DNA of 64,000 bases from Curtobacterium flaccumfaciens UCD-AKU (GTDB lineage Bacteria > Actinomycetota > Actinomycetes > Actinomycetales > Microbacteriaceae). Below the pieces are notes generated by a model. That model had not been told where the DNA came from. It saw only the letters and a list, made by a program, of their open reading frames with translations, and did no database searches. The translations under genes and the position numbers were made by a program. The first letter of the stretch is position 1; each line of letters begins with the position of its first letter. Of the stretch, positions 7,980-17,651 are shown in pieces. The stretch covers positions 1 through 64,000 of the forward strand of contig NZ_KB714617.1 in assembly GCF_000349565.1 (NCBI RefSeq), in the 5' to 3' direction.

Positions 7980-9961
7980 GCGACGTGGACGTTGGGCCGT
8001 CGGTTGACCTCGGGTTCCGCTTCGCGCAGGACCTCGCGCGTCACGGGGGCGACGTCGCCGGCACCGGTGAACACGAAGCGCAGGGCGTTGCGGATCGGGC
8101 TGCCCTCGTTCCACTCGAAGTAGATGCTCGGCACCACACCGGCGAGGTCGCGGATGGCGAGGAGGGTCGACGCGATGGTGTTCGGGACGTTGCCGGAGCG
8201 GACCTTGAGCACGCGGAACCCGTGGATGACGTGCCCTTCGACCACCAGGTCCTCTTCGAAGTCGGACGAGTCGGCGGGCAGGACCTCGAGGAACATCGTC
8301 GGCACGCGCGCCGGGATGCCGGAGTCGCGACGTTCCTCGCGCCCCTTCGCCCGGTACGCCTCGGCCGTGCCGGCACCGGGTTCGTTGGCGATGATGCAGA
8401 TCGAGCTGAACTGGTCGGCGTCGGCCTCGACGAACTGGCGGGCCGTCGCGTCCAGCTCGATCGACGATGCCCGGAGTTCGAACGAGCGGCGCACACGCGA
8501 GATGAGCGAGACCACGACGATCGCGATGATGAAGATCGCCGCGATCCGCACGCCGTCGGGCCGCTCGATGACGTTGGCGACGGTGGTGTAGACGAACACG
8601 ACCGAGATCACGCCGAACGCGATGGTGCGCTTGCGCTGCTGCTTGCGGCGCGCGGACAGCGTCACGGCGACCGCGGCACTCGTGATGAGCACGAGGACGC
8701 CGGTGGCGTAGGCGCCGCCCTGGGCGTCGACGTCGGCCTGGAAGATGATCGTGATCACGAACGCGATGAGCGTGAAGATGATCACGAGGGGACGCACGGC
8801 GCGAGCCCACTGGGGTGCCATGCCGTAGCGGGGCAGGAACCGCGGCACGAGGTTCAGGAGCCCGGCCATCGCGCTCGCGCCGGCGAACCACAGGATGGCG
8901 ACGGTGGAGAAGTCGTAGATCGACCCGAACACGCCGCCCATGTACTCGTGCGCCAGGTACGCCAGCGCACGACCGTTCGCACCACCGCCCGGCTGGAACT
9001 CGCGCTGCGGGATGAGGAACGTCGTCACGATCGACGAGGTGATGAGGAACGAGCTCATGATCAGCGCCGCGACCGTCAGCAGGCGCTTCGTGCCACGGAT
9101 CCGGCCTTCGGGTCGGTCGCTGGTGCCGTCGGTGGCGTCGCCGCGGACCTGCGGCATCACCGCGACGCCCGTCTCGAAGCCGGAGAGCCCGAGCGCGAGC
9201 TTCGGGAACACGATCAGGGCGATGCCGACCATGACGAGCGGGTTGCCGTGCTGCGCCGTCAGCCCGGACCACCAGTCGCTCGCGACCATCGGGTTCTCGA
9301 ACACGTGCCAGAGCGCGACGATGATGACGACGGCGTTCAGGGCGAGGAACACGGCGACGAGCCCGACCGCGATGCCGATGGCTTCCTTGAAGCCGCGCAG
9401 GAACACGATGCCGAGCAGGAGCAGCAGCGCCAGGGTGAGCGGCACCGGGATCTCGGTGAACCAGTGCGGCGTGTACGGGTTCTCGGCGATGTGCGCCGTG
9501 GCGTCGGCCGCCGACAGGGTCATCGTGATCATGAAGTCCGTCACGGCGAACCCGAGCAGCACCAGCACGAGCAGCTTGCCGGCCCACCACGGCAGGAGCT
9601 TCTCGAGCATCATGATCGACCCGGCGCCCCGGAAGCTGTCGTGGGCGATCCGGCGGTACACCGGCAGCGCGCCGAACAGCGTGACGAGCACGAGGACGAT
9701 CGTCGCGATCGGCGACAGCAGCCCCGCGGCGAGCGCGGCGATGGCGGGCTGGTACCCGAGGGTGGAGAAGTAGTCCACGCCGGTCAGGCACATGACCCGC
9801 CACCACGGGTGGGTCTTCTCGACCTCGACCTGGTGCGGGCCCTGGTGGGAGGCGCCCTGGTCGGCCCCGTGCAGCATCCACCGGCGCAGGCGGGTGCTGC
9901 GGTCGAGGGGCTGCTCGGTGGCGTCGCGCTGGGCGGCCCGCTCGGCGTCTGTCGCGGTCAC
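7976..9961 (-). CDS. APC-type permease with cytoplasmic C-terminal domain
   Basis: A 661-residue APC-superfamily transporter. About twelve hydrophobic helices follow a [23 protein letters not shown] opening, then a soluble tail of about 170 residues containing [22 protein letters not shown] and [22 protein letters not shown]. The tail resembles those of actinobacterial amino acid or potassium permeases. GTG 9961 has no ribosome site but TAGCAT lies seven bases upstream, suggesting a leaderless mRNA. It is coupled to the EamA gene downstream. Transport direction and substrate are not determined. Confidence 0.8.
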   Translation of the reverse strand: MTATDAERAAQRDATEQPLDRSTRLRRWMLHGADQGASHQGPHQVEVEKTHPWWRVMCLTGVDYFSTLGYQPAIAALAAGLLSPIATIVLVLVTLFGALPVYRRIAHDSFRGAGSIMMLEKLLPWWAGKLLVLVLLGFAVTDFMITMTLSAADATAHIAENPYTPHWFTEIPVPLTLALLLLLGIVFLRGFKEAIGIAVGLVAVFLALNAVVIIVALWHVFENPMVASDWWSGLTAQHGNPLVMVGIALIVFPKLALGLSGFETGVAVMPQVRGDATDGTSDRPEGRIRGTKRLLTVAALIMSSFLITSSIVTTFLIPQREFQPGGGANGRALAYLAHEYMGGVFGSIYDFSTVAILWFAGASAMAGLLNLVPRFLPRYGMAPQWARAVRPLVIIFTLIAFVITIIFQADVDAQGGAYATGVLVLITSAAVAVTLSARRKQQRKRTIAFGVISVVFVYTTVANVIERPDGVRIAAIFIIAIVVVSLISRVRRSFELRASSIELDATARQFVEADADQFSSICIIANEPGAGTAEAYRAKGREERRDSGIPARVPTMFLEVLPADSSDFEEDLVVEGHVIHGFRVLKVRSGNVPNTIASTLLAIRDLAGVVPSIYFEWNEGSPIRNALRFVFTGAGDVAPVTREVLREAEPEVNRRPNVHVA

Positions 9962-9968
9962 GAGGATG

Positions 9969-9974
9969 ATGCTA
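9969..9974 (-). promoter_or_regulatory. -10 box, leaderless APC permease transcript
   Basis: On the minus strand TAGCAT ends 7 nt before GTG 9961, with no ribosome site between. Confidence 0.4.
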
Positions 9975-10031
9975 AGCCGTCCGGGTGGCCCCCGCGCACA
10001 CCCGGACGACCCTGTGCACGGGGCGCTCCCA

Positions 10032-10310
10032 CTACCGCCGTGTGCGGGACAGGGTCGCCACGATCCCGGCGACGACCAGCAGGACGCCGGCGGCGATGCA
10101 GGCGGCCAGCAGCAGGGTCGTGGTGTCCACTGAGAACATCGGCAGCGCACTCACGGCCATCGCCCCGGCGAACACCAGCATCAGCACGCCCCACAGGATC
10201 GTGCCGAACCGTGCACCGCGGCGTGCAGGCCGGTGGCCGCGCCCGTCGGGAACCTCCGGCGGAACCGTCGGCGCTGTCGTCTCGTCGTTCGTGGTGTCGT
10301 CGTTCGTCAT
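10032..10310 (-). CDS. Small two-helix membrane protein
   Basis: A 92-residue protein with a Thr/Asp/Glu-rich N-terminus, a basic stretch ([11 protein letters not shown]) and two transmembrane helices ([20 protein letters not shown] and [22 protein letters not shown]). It starts 11 bp after the stop of the PspC-toastrack gene, with a GAGGAA ribosome site, so it is the second gene of that operon. It is a conserved hypothetical of the envelope-stress module; its function is unknown. Confidence 0.8.
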   Translation of the reverse strand: MTNDDTTNDETTAPTVPPEVPDGRGHRPARRGARFGTILWGVLMLVFAGAMAVSALPMFSVDTTTLLLAACIAAGVLLVVAGIVATLSRTRR

Positions 10311-10321
10311 GGTCCCGTTCC

Positions 10322-11713
10322 TCACTCGCCGACCGTGATCGCCCGCGGCACGTCGACGCCGCCGCCGAGGATCCACAGGTGCACGGTCGTGGTCTCGTCC
10401 GCATCGGCCGTGCGCGCCGCGCGGTTCTCCAGCGTCGTGGTCCGGAGCACCCCGCCGGTGTCCGCTCCGTCGTCGCCTCCGCCGGTGTCCACGCCGTACC
10501 CGACGCCGCTGACCTCGACCCGGACCGGCAGGTCGGTCGGCAGCAGCACGTCGGCTCCGCCGGCGCCCAGCCAGAGGGTCACGTCGCCCCCGCTGGCCGA
10601 CGGTTCGAGGCCGCGGAGGTCCAGGGTGGGCCCACCGGCCAGCATCGCGAAGTTCCGGTCGGTCCCCGACGCGGCCCGTTCCACCTGCCACGTGGTGCCG
10701 CCGATCAGCGAGACCTGTGTGCCGGCGGGCAGGACCCCGGTGACCACGAGGGCCACCGCGGCGACCGTCGAGAACAGTCCGAGCACGTCGTCGTCGCGGC
10801 CGCGGACCCCGGCGACGATCGTGGCGATCGCCAGCACCGCGAGCGCGGCGGCGATCCCGAGGACCGGGACGGACCACCCGGCCTGCTGCGCCCAGAACGC
10901 GACCCCGGCTCCGGCGACGAGTGCGAGTCCGAGGGACACGGCGACGTACGCCGCTCCGGGGCGCCGCTGCTCCCGCTCGGCCCGCCGTTCGCCGGCCCGC
11001 TCGCGTTCCGCGCGCAACCGCTCCTCGTGCTGCAGTCGCCGGTCCTCGGGGCTCACCGGCACGTCCCACTGCCAGGAGGCCCGACCCGGCTCCGGCGCGC
11101 CGGTCGCCTCGGTGGTCCACGCGGTCCGGGCCGGGCGCGGCTCCTCGGGGCTGGTCCAGAAGTCGCCCCGCGGCGCGGCCGACGGGTCGGCTTCGGTGTG
11201 CGCGGTCCGGTCGCCGTCCACTCCGCGTCGGGCCAGGACCACGATGAGCCAGACGATCCCGCCGACCAGCACGATGCTCCACGCGGTGGCCAGGGTCGCC
11301 TCGAGCCAGCTGGGCATCCCCCAGGCATCGGGCACACCCTGCCACCACAGCCCCCGGGCGGCGGGCACGAAGGTCAGTGCCACGAAGGCGCCGATCGCGA
11401 TGAGTGCGGGGTCGAGCACCCCGCGGATCATCCGGTCGACGTGGATGCGTCCGGCGGAGTCGGGCAGCAGCGCCCAGCCGACGGCGTACGCCAGGAAGAC
11501 CGGCCCGCCCAGCAGTGCGACGACGATCGCCACGCCGCGGACCACGAGCGGGTCGAGCCCGGTGCGGCGGGCGACGGCGCCGCACACGCCGGCGAGCCAG
11601 CGGTCGTCGGTGCGCGTGATGCCGAGGCCGCGGACCCAGTCGAAGAACCGGGTCGTCGAGTCGGCGCTGCCGGCAGCGGTGCCGGGAGCGGAGTCGTGCT
11701 GGTGATCGGTCAT
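10322..11713 (-). CDS. PspC-domain protein with LiaF-like toastrack C-terminus
   Basis: A 463-residue membrane protein. Residues about 20-90 form a PspC domain (DDRWLAGVCGAVARRTGLDPL). Further helices and an Arg/Glu-rich linker follow, and the last ~110 residues (LAGGPTLDLRGLEPS, GDVTLWLGAGGADVLLP) match the beta-helical toastrack domain found in LiaF-like proteins. Such proteins sense envelope stress and control a partner kinase. It is divergent, 114 bp apart, from a kinase that itself carries a PspC domain, so a LiaFSR-like circuit is likely. Start ATG 11713 has GGTGG upstream. Confidence 0.85.
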   Translation of the reverse strand: MTDHQHDSAPGTAAGSADSTTRFFDWVRGLGITRTDDRWLAGVCGAVARRTGLDPLVVRGVAIVVALLGGPVFLAYAVGWALLPDSAGRIHVDRMIRGVLDPALIAIGAFVALTFVPAARGLWWQGVPDAWGMPSWLEATLATAWSIVLVGGIVWLIVVLARRGVDGDRTAHTEADPSAAPRGDFWTSPEEPRPARTAWTTEATGAPEPGRASWQWDVPVSPEDRRLQHEERLRAERERAGERRAEREQRRPGAAYVAVSLGLALVAGAGVAFWAQQAGWSVPVLGIAAALAVLAIATIVAGVRGRDDDVLGLFSTVAAVALVVTGVLPAGTQVSLIGGTTWQVERAASGTDRNFAMLAGGPTLDLRGLEPSASGGDVTLWLGAGGADVLLPTDLPVRVEVSGVGYGVDTGGGDDGADTGGVLRTTTLENRAARTADADETTTVHLWILGGGVDVPRAITVGE

Positions 11714-11827
11714 GACCACCAGCATCCCGGCAGGCGTGCGTCGGCACCATCGGGGTTCCCCCTGACCGGTCCCTGATCCCGGCCCCGGACCCTGCTGCGG
11801 GCGCCGTCCGGGTGCCAGGATTGGTCC

Positions 11828-13063
11828 ATGGCCACCGCGACGATGACGCGCCCGACCCCGAGGGTCGTCGGCGGCGTCTGCAGCGGGTTCGCGGCGCACA
11901 CCGGGCTGCCGGTCGGGGCCGTCCGGCTCGTCACCGCGGTCCTGGTGGTCTGCGGTGGCGCCGGCCTGCTGCTCTACGCCTGGCTCTGGGCGACCGTCCC
12001 GAGTGCGCCCGCCGGTTCCGCCTCGGGCCGCGCACCACTCGAGTCCTTCCTGACGCCTGCCGTCGGCGTGGACGGAGACGACGACCCCGTGTCCGCCCTC
12101 CGCGCCCCGGTCGTCGAGATCCTGCTCGGCGTGGCCCTGCTCGCCGCCGCCGGCGCGGTGGTGGCAGCGCGGATGGGCATGGCGGTCCCCCTCGAGTTCG
12201 TCGTGCCCGGCGTCGTCGTCGTCACCGGCGCCGCACTCGCCTGGCGACAGTTCGACGCGCTCCGCAACGTCCGCACGGCCCGGTCCTCCGCCCTGGTCGT
12301 GCGGGCGCTCGGGGCCCTGGTGCTCGTCGTGCTCGGCATCCTGCTGTTCTTCACGACGAGCAGCCGCCCGAACGTCTGGACGGTCCTCACCGCCGCGGTC
12401 GCCGTCCTGGTCGGGGTCGCCGTCGTGGTCGCCCCGTGGGTGGTCCGGCTCGTCCGCGACCTCGCCGAGGAACGCGCCGCCCGCGTCCGTGACCTCGAGC
12501 GGGCCGAGTTCGCCGCGCACCTGCACGACTCGGTGTTGCAGACGCTCGCCCTCATCCAGCAGAAGGCCGAGCCCGGCTCCGACGCGGCCCGGCTGGCGCG
12601 GGCGCAGGAACGCGAGCTGCGGTCCTGGCTCTTCGCGGAGCAGGCGGAACCGGCGCGCGACCTCGGCACGCAGCTGCGCGACGCCGCCGTCGAGATCGAG
12701 TCCGAGTACCCCGCCCGCATCGACGTCATCGCGGTGGGCCCCGCCCGCACCGACCTGCCCGACGGGCTCGTCGCCGCCGCTCGCGAAGCGGTGCTCAACG
12801 CTGCCCGGCACGCCGGCGGGACCGTCAGCGTGTACGCCGAGACCGCCCGCGACCGGGTCGAGATCAGCATCCGCGACCGCGGACCGGGCTTCGACGTCGA
12901 GCAGGTGCCGGCGGGCCGGTACGGCGTCCGCGAGTCGATCATCGGCCGCATGCAGCGCCTCGGCGGCCTCGCGACGATCGCGCCCGGGCCGGGGCACACG
13001 GGCACCGAGGTCCGACTGACCCTGCCGCTCGCACCCGCGACTCACGACGAGGAGCACGCATGA
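11828..13063 (+). CDS. PspC-domain sensor histidine kinase
   Basis: A 411-residue NarL-family kinase. An N-terminal PspC domain (RVVGGVCSGFAAHTGLPVGAVRL) is followed by several membrane helices, a linker, the dimerisation motif HLHDSVLQTLALIQ with likely phosphorylated His233, and an ATPase domain with N-box EAVLNAARHAGG and G-box DRGPGFD. It probably phosphorylates the LuxR-type regulator whose ATG overlaps its stop (ATGA, 13060-13063). Having PspC both here and in the divergent partner suggests direct membrane contact between the two. Confidence 0.92.
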   Translation: MATATMTRPTPRVVGGVCSGFAAHTGLPVGAVRLVTAVLVVCGGAGLLLYAWLWATVPSAPAGSASGRAPLESFLTPAVGVDGDDDPVSALRAPVVEILLGVALLAAAGAVVAARMGMAVPLEFVVPGVVVVTGAALAWRQFDALRNVRTARSSALVVRALGALVLVVLGILLFFTTSSRPNVWTVLTAAVAVLVGVAVVVAPWVVRLVRDLAEERAARVRDLERAEFAAHLHDSVLQTLALIQQKAEPGSDAARLARAQERELRSWLFAEQAEPARDLGTQLRDAAVEIESEYPARIDVIAVGPARTDLPDGLVAAAREAVLNAARHAGGTVSVYAETARDRVEISIRDRGPGFDVEQVPAGRYGVRESIIGRMQRLGGLATIAPGPGHTGTEVRLTLPLAPATHDEEHA

Positions 13064-13722
13064 CCGAACCCGCCCCGTTGACGGTCGCGATCGTCGACGA
13101 CCACTCCATCTTCCGAGCCGGCGTGCGCGCCGGGCTGCCACCGGGCCTCCAGGTCGTTGGTGAGGCGGCGACCGTCGACGAGGCCGTGACACTCGTCGCG
13201 ACCACGCGCCCGCGCGTCGTCCTGCTCGACGTGCACCTGCCGGGTGGCGGCGGGGGTGGTGGTGCCGAGGTGATCACGCGGTCCGCACCGGGGAACCCGG
13301 ACACCCGGTTCCTCGCGCTGAGCGTGTCGGACGCCGCCGACGACGTCGTCCGGGTCATCCGGGCCGGCGCCCGCGGGTACATCACGAAGAGCTCGTCGAG
13401 TGCCGAGGTCGCCGAGGCCGTGACCCGTGTGGCGGACGGCGACGCGGTGTTCTCGCCGCGCCTGGCCGGCTTCGTGCTCGATGCGTTCGGGGCGGTCAGC
13501 GGCGAGACGGCGCAGCACGACACCGAGCTGGACCGCCTGTCCGCCCGCGAGCAGGAGGTCATGCGGCTCATCGCCCGCGGGTACGCCTACAAGGAGGTCG
13601 CGACGGAGCTGTTCATCTCGGTGAAGACCGTCGAGACCCACGTGTCGAAGGTCCTGCGGAAGCTGCAGCTGTCGAACCGGCACGAGCTGACCGCGTGGGC
13701 GCTGCAGCGCAAGCTGCTCTGA
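13060..13722 (+). CDS. LuxR/NarL family response regulator
   Basis: A 220-residue response regulator. The receiver domain has the phosphoacceptor D57 in LLDVHLPGG and a conserved Lys in YITKSS. The C-terminal LuxR helix-turn-helix reads LSAREQEVMRLIARGYAYKEVATELFISVKTVETHVSKVLRKLQ. A Gly-rich stretch (GGGGGGG) follows the phosphorylation site, where other regulators have a short loop. It is coupled to the kinase and probably activates the divergent PspC operon and perhaps the exporter genes nearby. It converges with the ABC permease. Confidence 0.93.
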   Translation: MTEPAPLTVAIVDDHSIFRAGVRAGLPPGLQVVGEAATVDEAVTLVATTRPRVVLLDVHLPGGGGGGGAEVITRSAPGNPDTRFLALSVSDAADDVVRVIRAGARGYITKSSSSAEVAEAVTRVADGDAVFSPRLAGFVLDAFGAVSGETAQHDTELDRLSAREQEVMRLIARGYAYKEVATELFISVKTVETHVSKVLRKLQLSNRHELTAWALQRKLL

Positions 13723-13733
13723 GCGCCCACACC

Positions 13734-13813
13734 GGCGTCACTTCGCGCTGATCCTGGGGGTGAATGGCACAGCCTTGTTGACCGCCCATGGCGTCACTTC
13801 GCGCTGATCCTGG
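13734..13813. repeat. Duplicated 3' end of the ABC permease gene
   Basis: The 24 bases at 13790-13813, which include the permease stop codon, recur exactly at 13734-13757. Flanking sequence (TTGTTgACCGcCCAtGG against TTGTTcACCGaCCAcGG) is also similar, so about 55 bp of the gene end were duplicated downstream. Confidence 0.8.
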
Positions 13814-14642
13814 TGTACTTGTTCACCGACCACGGCACGAACACCACGAGCATCACGGCGATCCCGATCAGGACGGTCAGCACGGGGTGCTGCATCGTCC
13901 AGATGTCCGGCACCGGCGCGGACCCGACGTTGCCGAACAGTTCGCGCGCGGCCTGCACGAGCGACGACACCGGGTTCCACTCCGCGAACACGCGCAGCAC
14001 CAGCGGCAGGGTGTCGCTCGGCACGAACGCGTTCGAGATGAACGTCAGCGGGAACAGGATCATGAACGAGGCGTTGTTGATGACCTCGGGTGTCTTGACG
14101 CTCATGCCGAGCAACGCCATCACCCAGCTGAACGCGTAGCTGAAGAGCAGCAGCAGGGCGATGCCGGCCAGGAACTCGAGCGGGGACGAGTTGACGCGCC
14201 ACCCGACCGCCAGACCGGTGAGCATCATGATCGCCATCGAGATCGAGTTGAGCACGAGGTCGGAGTTGGTCCGTCCGACGAGCACGGCGGACGCCGACAT
14301 CGGCAGCGTGCGGAACCGGTCGATCAGTCCTTCCTTCAGGTCCTGCGCCATCGCCGAGCCGGAGAACGTCGCGCCGAACACCACGGTCTGCGCGAAGATC
14401 CCCGCCATCAGGAACTGCGTGTAGTCGGTGCCCTGCACCTGGATGGCGCCGCCGTAGACCTGGCTGAACAGCAGGACGAACATGATCGGCTGCAGCACGG
14501 CGAAGACGAGCATGTCCGGCGACCGCTTGAGCTTGATGAGGTTGCGCTTGGTGACGGTCCAGCCGTCCTCGACCCAGACGGCGAGCGGCGAGGTGACGAC
14601 GACGGGCAGCTGACGGCCCGGAGCCAGGGAGGTGGCGGTCAT
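13794..14642 (-). CDS. ABC-2 type transporter permease (DrrB-like)
   Basis: A 282-residue ABC-2 permease with six hydrophobic helices and the signature AQDLKEGLIDRFRTLPMSASAVLVGR found in DrrB/daunorubicin-resistance permeases. Start ATG 14642 overlaps the stop of the ATPase gene (ATGA), so the pair forms one exporter of lipophilic compounds or drugs. A copy of its last codons and stop lies just downstream at 13734-13757. The substrate is unknown; the adjacent envelope-stress kinase pair suggests, as inference, a cell-envelope defence role. Confidence 0.9.
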   Translation of the reverse strand: MTATSLAPGRQLPVVVTSPLAVWVEDGWTVTKRNLIKLKRSPDMLVFAVLQPIMFVLLFSQVYGGAIQVQGTDYTQFLMAGIFAQTVVFGATFSGSAMAQDLKEGLIDRFRTLPMSASAVLVGRTNSDLVLNSISMAIMMLTGLAVGWRVNSSPLEFLAGIALLLLFSYAFSWVMALLGMSVKTPEVINNASFMILFPLTFISNAFVPSDTLPLVLRVFAEWNPVSSLVQAARELFGNVGSAPVPDIWTMQHPVLTVLIGIAVMLVVFVPWSVNKYTRISAK

Positions 14643-15652
14643 CGTGCCGTCTCCTTCTGCTTGGTCTTCTGCGTGGTCGCCGCGGGGCCGTCGGCGTCGT
14701 CGTCCGTCGCGGCGTGGCCGGTCAGGCGGAGGAAGACGTCGTCGAGGGTCGGGCGCCGCATGCCGGCGTCGTGCAGGTCGATGCCGGCCGCACCGAGGTC
14801 GGCGAGCACGCGCTGCAGGGCGGCCGGTCCGGCCTCGACCGCGATGGCACGGGTGCGGCCGTCGCCCGAGGTCTCGACCTCGCCGACCCCGTAGCGGCGG
14901 AGGACGGTGGTCGCCGCGTCGCCGTCGGCCTCGTCCACCAGGGTCACGACGACCCGGTGCCCACCGACCTGCGCCTTCAGGTGGTCGGAGGTCCCCTCGG
15001 CGATGACCGTCCCGTCGTCGATGACCGCGATGTCGTCGGCGAGCCGGTCGGCCTCTTCCAGGTACTGGGTGGTGAGGAGCACCGTCGCGCCCTCGGCCAC
15101 GAGGTCCTCGATGATGCCCCAGAGCGCCAGCCGGCTGCGGGGGTCGAGGCCCGTCGTCGGCTCGTCGAGGAACAGCACCCGCGGGTTCATCACGAGGGCC
15201 CCGGCCAGGTCGATCCGTCGTCGCATGCCGCCCGAGAAGCCCTTGACCGGGCGGTCCCCCGCCTCGGACAGGTCGAAGACGTCGATGAGCTCACGAGCCC
15301 GGTCGCGCGAGGTCCGACGACCCAGGTGGTACAGCCGCCCGATCATCTCGAGGTTCTCGAACCCGGTCAGGTTCTCGTCGACCGCCGCGTACTGTCCGGA
15401 CACCCCGATCGAGCGCCGGGTGGCCTGCGGATCGGCGATCACGTCGATGCCGTCGATCGTCGCGGTGCCGGAGTCGGGCGTGATGAGGGTGGTCAGCACC
15501 TTCACGGTGGTCGTCTTGCCCGCGCCGTTCGGCCCGAGCAGTGCCTTCACGGTGCCCTGCGGCACCGACAGGTCGAGTCCGGCCAGTGCGTGCACCGGCC
15601 CGGACTTCGACTTGTACGTCTTGGTCAGCCCGGAGGCTTCGATGATGGCCAT
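14639..15652 (-). CDS. ABC transporter ATP-binding protein (DrrA-like)
   Basis: A 337-residue ATPase. Walker A is GPNGAGKTT, the Q-loop region includes GVSGQYAAVDENLTG, the signature is FSGGMRRRIDLA, and Walker B is RVLFLDEPTTGLD, followed by the switch His in LLTTQYLEEAD. The C-terminal ~100 residues, including DLHDAGMRRPTLDDVFLRLTGH, match the DrrA regulatory domain, and a short Lys/Gln/Thr-rich tail follows. It pairs with the permease just downstream. Confidence 0.92.
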   Translation of the reverse strand: MAIIEASGLTKTYKSKSGPVHALAGLDLSVPQGTVKALLGPNGAGKTTTVKVLTTLITPDSGTATIDGIDVIADPQATRRSIGVSGQYAAVDENLTGFENLEMIGRLYHLGRRTSRDRARELIDVFDLSEAGDRPVKGFSGGMRRRIDLAGALVMNPRVLFLDEPTTGLDPRSRLALWGIIEDLVAEGATVLLTTQYLEEADRLADDIAVIDDGTVIAEGTSDHLKAQVGGHRVVVTLVDEADGDAATTVLRRYGVGEVETSGDGRTRAIAVEAGPAALQRVLADLGAAGIDLHDAGMRRPTLDDVFLRLTGHAATDDDADGPAATTQKTKQKETAR

Positions 15653-15710
15653 GTCGCTCCTTCGTCGGACACGGTGGGTACCCGGGGTCCGGTGGAGCGA
15701 CGGACGTCAC

Positions 15711-16499
15711 TCAGACGTCGAAGTCGCCACCACCGAAGTCGCTGAAGCCACCGCCGAAGTCGGATCCGCTGTCGCCCCAGCCCGCATTGTCGAAGCCGCC
15801 GCCGTCGGATGCGCCACCGTCGGACGCCCCGGCATCACCGGATTCAGCACCAGTGTCCTCCGAACCGCCGTCACCCGCAGCGTCGGTACCGCCATCGAAC
15901 GAACCGGGGTCGGGCAGGAAGGCGCTCATGATCGCGGATCCGATGACGTAGCCGGCCACCGTCCCGAGGATCGAGGCACCGATCATGCTGCCGAACGAGG
16001 GTCCACCGCGCTGCCCGCCGAAGCGGCCGCCGCCCCCACCGACACCGCCGAGCGAGCGCTCCATGAAGCCCGGCTGGCGGATCTCGGACCGGGTCGCCGA
16101 CTGGGCCAGCGAGCGTGGGTCGTCCCCACGGGGCGCCTCACCAGGAGGGGCCGTGCGGGTGAACTCGTCGTAGACCATCCGGCGCTGCTCGTCGGTCAGC
16201 TTGGCGAAGGCCTCGGCGTGGACCTCTTCGATGCGCTCCGGCGGCGCGGTGCGGAGCAGGTAGCGGTAGCGCTCGACCGCACGCTCGTCGTCGGTGGTCG
16301 CACCCTGCTGCTGCGTCGGTGCACCGCCCCACTGCGGGACGCCGTACTGGCTGCCCTGCGGTGCGGACGGTGCCGGCTGCTGGTAGGACTGCTGGCCGTA
16401 CCGGTAGCCCTGCTGCTGCGGCTGCCCCCACTGGTTCTGCTGTGCGTCAGCGGATCGGTCTCGCTCCGGACGTCCGAGCAGGCGGTCGAGGAATCCCAT
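15711..16499 (-). CDS. Gly/Asp-rich hypothetical protein with one hydrophobic helix
   Basis: A 262-residue protein. It opens with MGFLDRLLGRPERD, then a Gln/Tyr/Gly-rich stretch, a helical middle segment (ERYRYLLRTAPPERIEEVHAEAFAKLTDEQRRMVYDEF), a glycine-zipper-like hydrophobic helix (SMIGASILGTVAGYVIGSAIMSAFL) and an acidic Gly/Ser tail ending FGGGDFDV. The middle segment resembles a conserved region of actinobacterial hypothetical proteins. ATG 16499 has AAGGAG upstream, although the frame stays open through the array upstream. The function is unknown. Confidence 0.75.
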   Translation of the reverse strand: MGFLDRLLGRPERDRSADAQQNQWGQPQQQGYRYGQQSYQQPAPSAPQGSQYGVPQWGGAPTQQQGATTDDERAVERYRYLLRTAPPERIEEVHAEAFAKLTDEQRRMVYDEFTRTAPPGEAPRGDDPRSLAQSATRSEIRQPGFMERSLGGVGGGGGRFGGQRGGPSFGSMIGASILGTVAGYVIGSAIMSAFLPDPGSFDGGTDAAGDGGSEDTGAESGDAGASDGGASDGGGFDNAGWGDSGSDFGGGFSDFGGGDFDV

Positions 16500-16600
16500 G
16501 GTCGATGCTCCTTCGGGTGCACGGTCGGTCCGGACGGACCGGTCGTGGACTGCAACCCTACGAACCCGCGGCGTCCGATGACTGAGCGCCCGCTCAGAGT

Positions 16601-17651
16601 CGGCCGGGAGGCGCGTACCGGGCCGGCACCGCGCCTCCAGCCCGCACCGTGCGAACCTGCGCACCCCGTGCACGGTTCCCAGCCCCGTGCGCGCTTGCAA
16701 CACCGCACCCGGCAGCCAACCCCGCACCAGATCGCAGACCCCGCACCGTGCGCACCACCCACCGGCCGGGAGGCGCGTACCGGACCGGCACCGCGCCTCC
16801 AGCCCGCACCGTGCGCACCAGCGCACCCCTTGCGCGGTTCCCAGCCCCGTGCGCGGATGCAGCACCGCACCCGGCAGCCAACCCCGCACCAGATCGCAGA
16901 CCCCGCACCGTGCGCACCACCCACCGGCCGGGAGGCGCGTGCCAGGCTGGCACCGCGCCTCCAGCCCGCACCGTGCGCACCTGCGCACCCCGTGCGCGCT
17001 TCCCAGCCCCGTGCGCGCTTGCAGCACCGCACCCGGCAGCCAACCCCGCACCGCATCGCAGACTCCGCACCGTGCGCACCACCCACCGGCCGGGAGGCGC
17101 GTACCGGACTGGCACCGCGCCTCCAGTCCGCACCGTGCGCACCTGCGCACCCCGTGCGCGCTTCCCAGCCCCGTGCGCGCTTGCAGCACCGCACCCGGCA
17201 GCCAACCCCGCACCGGAGCGCAGACCCCGCACCGTGCGCACCACCCACCGGCCGGGAGGCGCGTACCGGGCTGGCACCGCGCCTCCAGTCCGCACCGTGC
17301 GCACCTGCGCACCCCGTGCGCGCTTCCCAGCCCCGTGCGCGGATGCAGCACCGCACCCCGCAGCCAACCCCGCACCGCATCGCAGACTCCGCACCGTGCG
17401 CACCACCCACCGGCCGGGAGGCGCGTACCGGGCTGGCACCGCGCCTCCAGTCCGCACCGTGCGCACCTGCGCACCCCGTGCGCGCTTCCCAGCCCCGTGC
17501 GCGCTTGCAGCACCGCACCCCGCAGCCAACCCCGCACCGTGCGCACCTGCGCACCCCGTGCTCGGTTAGCCGCCCCGTGCGCGCTTGCAGCACCGCACCC
17601 GGCAGCCAACCCCGCACCGGAGCGCAGACCCCGCACCGTGCGCCGCGCGGC
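16601..17651. repeat. Tandem array of six 162-bp units plus a partial unit
   Basis: CGGCCGGGAGGCGCGT recurs at 16601, 16763, 16925, 17087, 17249 and 17411, exactly 162 bp apart, and a partial unit follows from about 17530. Each unit has a 9-bp hairpin GGAGGCGCG...CGCGCCTCC (in unit 1 at 16607-16615 with 16630-16638), two CGCACCGTGCG palindromes and several related half-sites. Units differ by scattered substitutions. The array fills the gap between the GDPD-IMPase stop and the upstream region of the Gly/Asp-rich gene, both on the minus strand. Because 162 is divisible by three, several frames stay open, but I see no coding signal. Confidence 0.9.

Noticed and set aside
13738-14202. Separate minus-strand gene at the exporter permease end
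   Set aside because: Its frame is a shadow of the permease except for the duplicated 3' segment, which explains the similar last residues.
15711-17636. Minus-strand frame that would extend the Gly/Asp-rich protein through the repeat array
   Set aside because: The 162-bp period is divisible by three, so several frames on both strands stay open. A good AAGGAG ribosome site precedes the ATG at 16499, and repeat differences do not look codon-aware.
16601-17651. CRISPR array
   Set aside because: Units are 162 bp without repeat-spacer structure, neighbouring units are similar along their whole length, and no cas genes are present.
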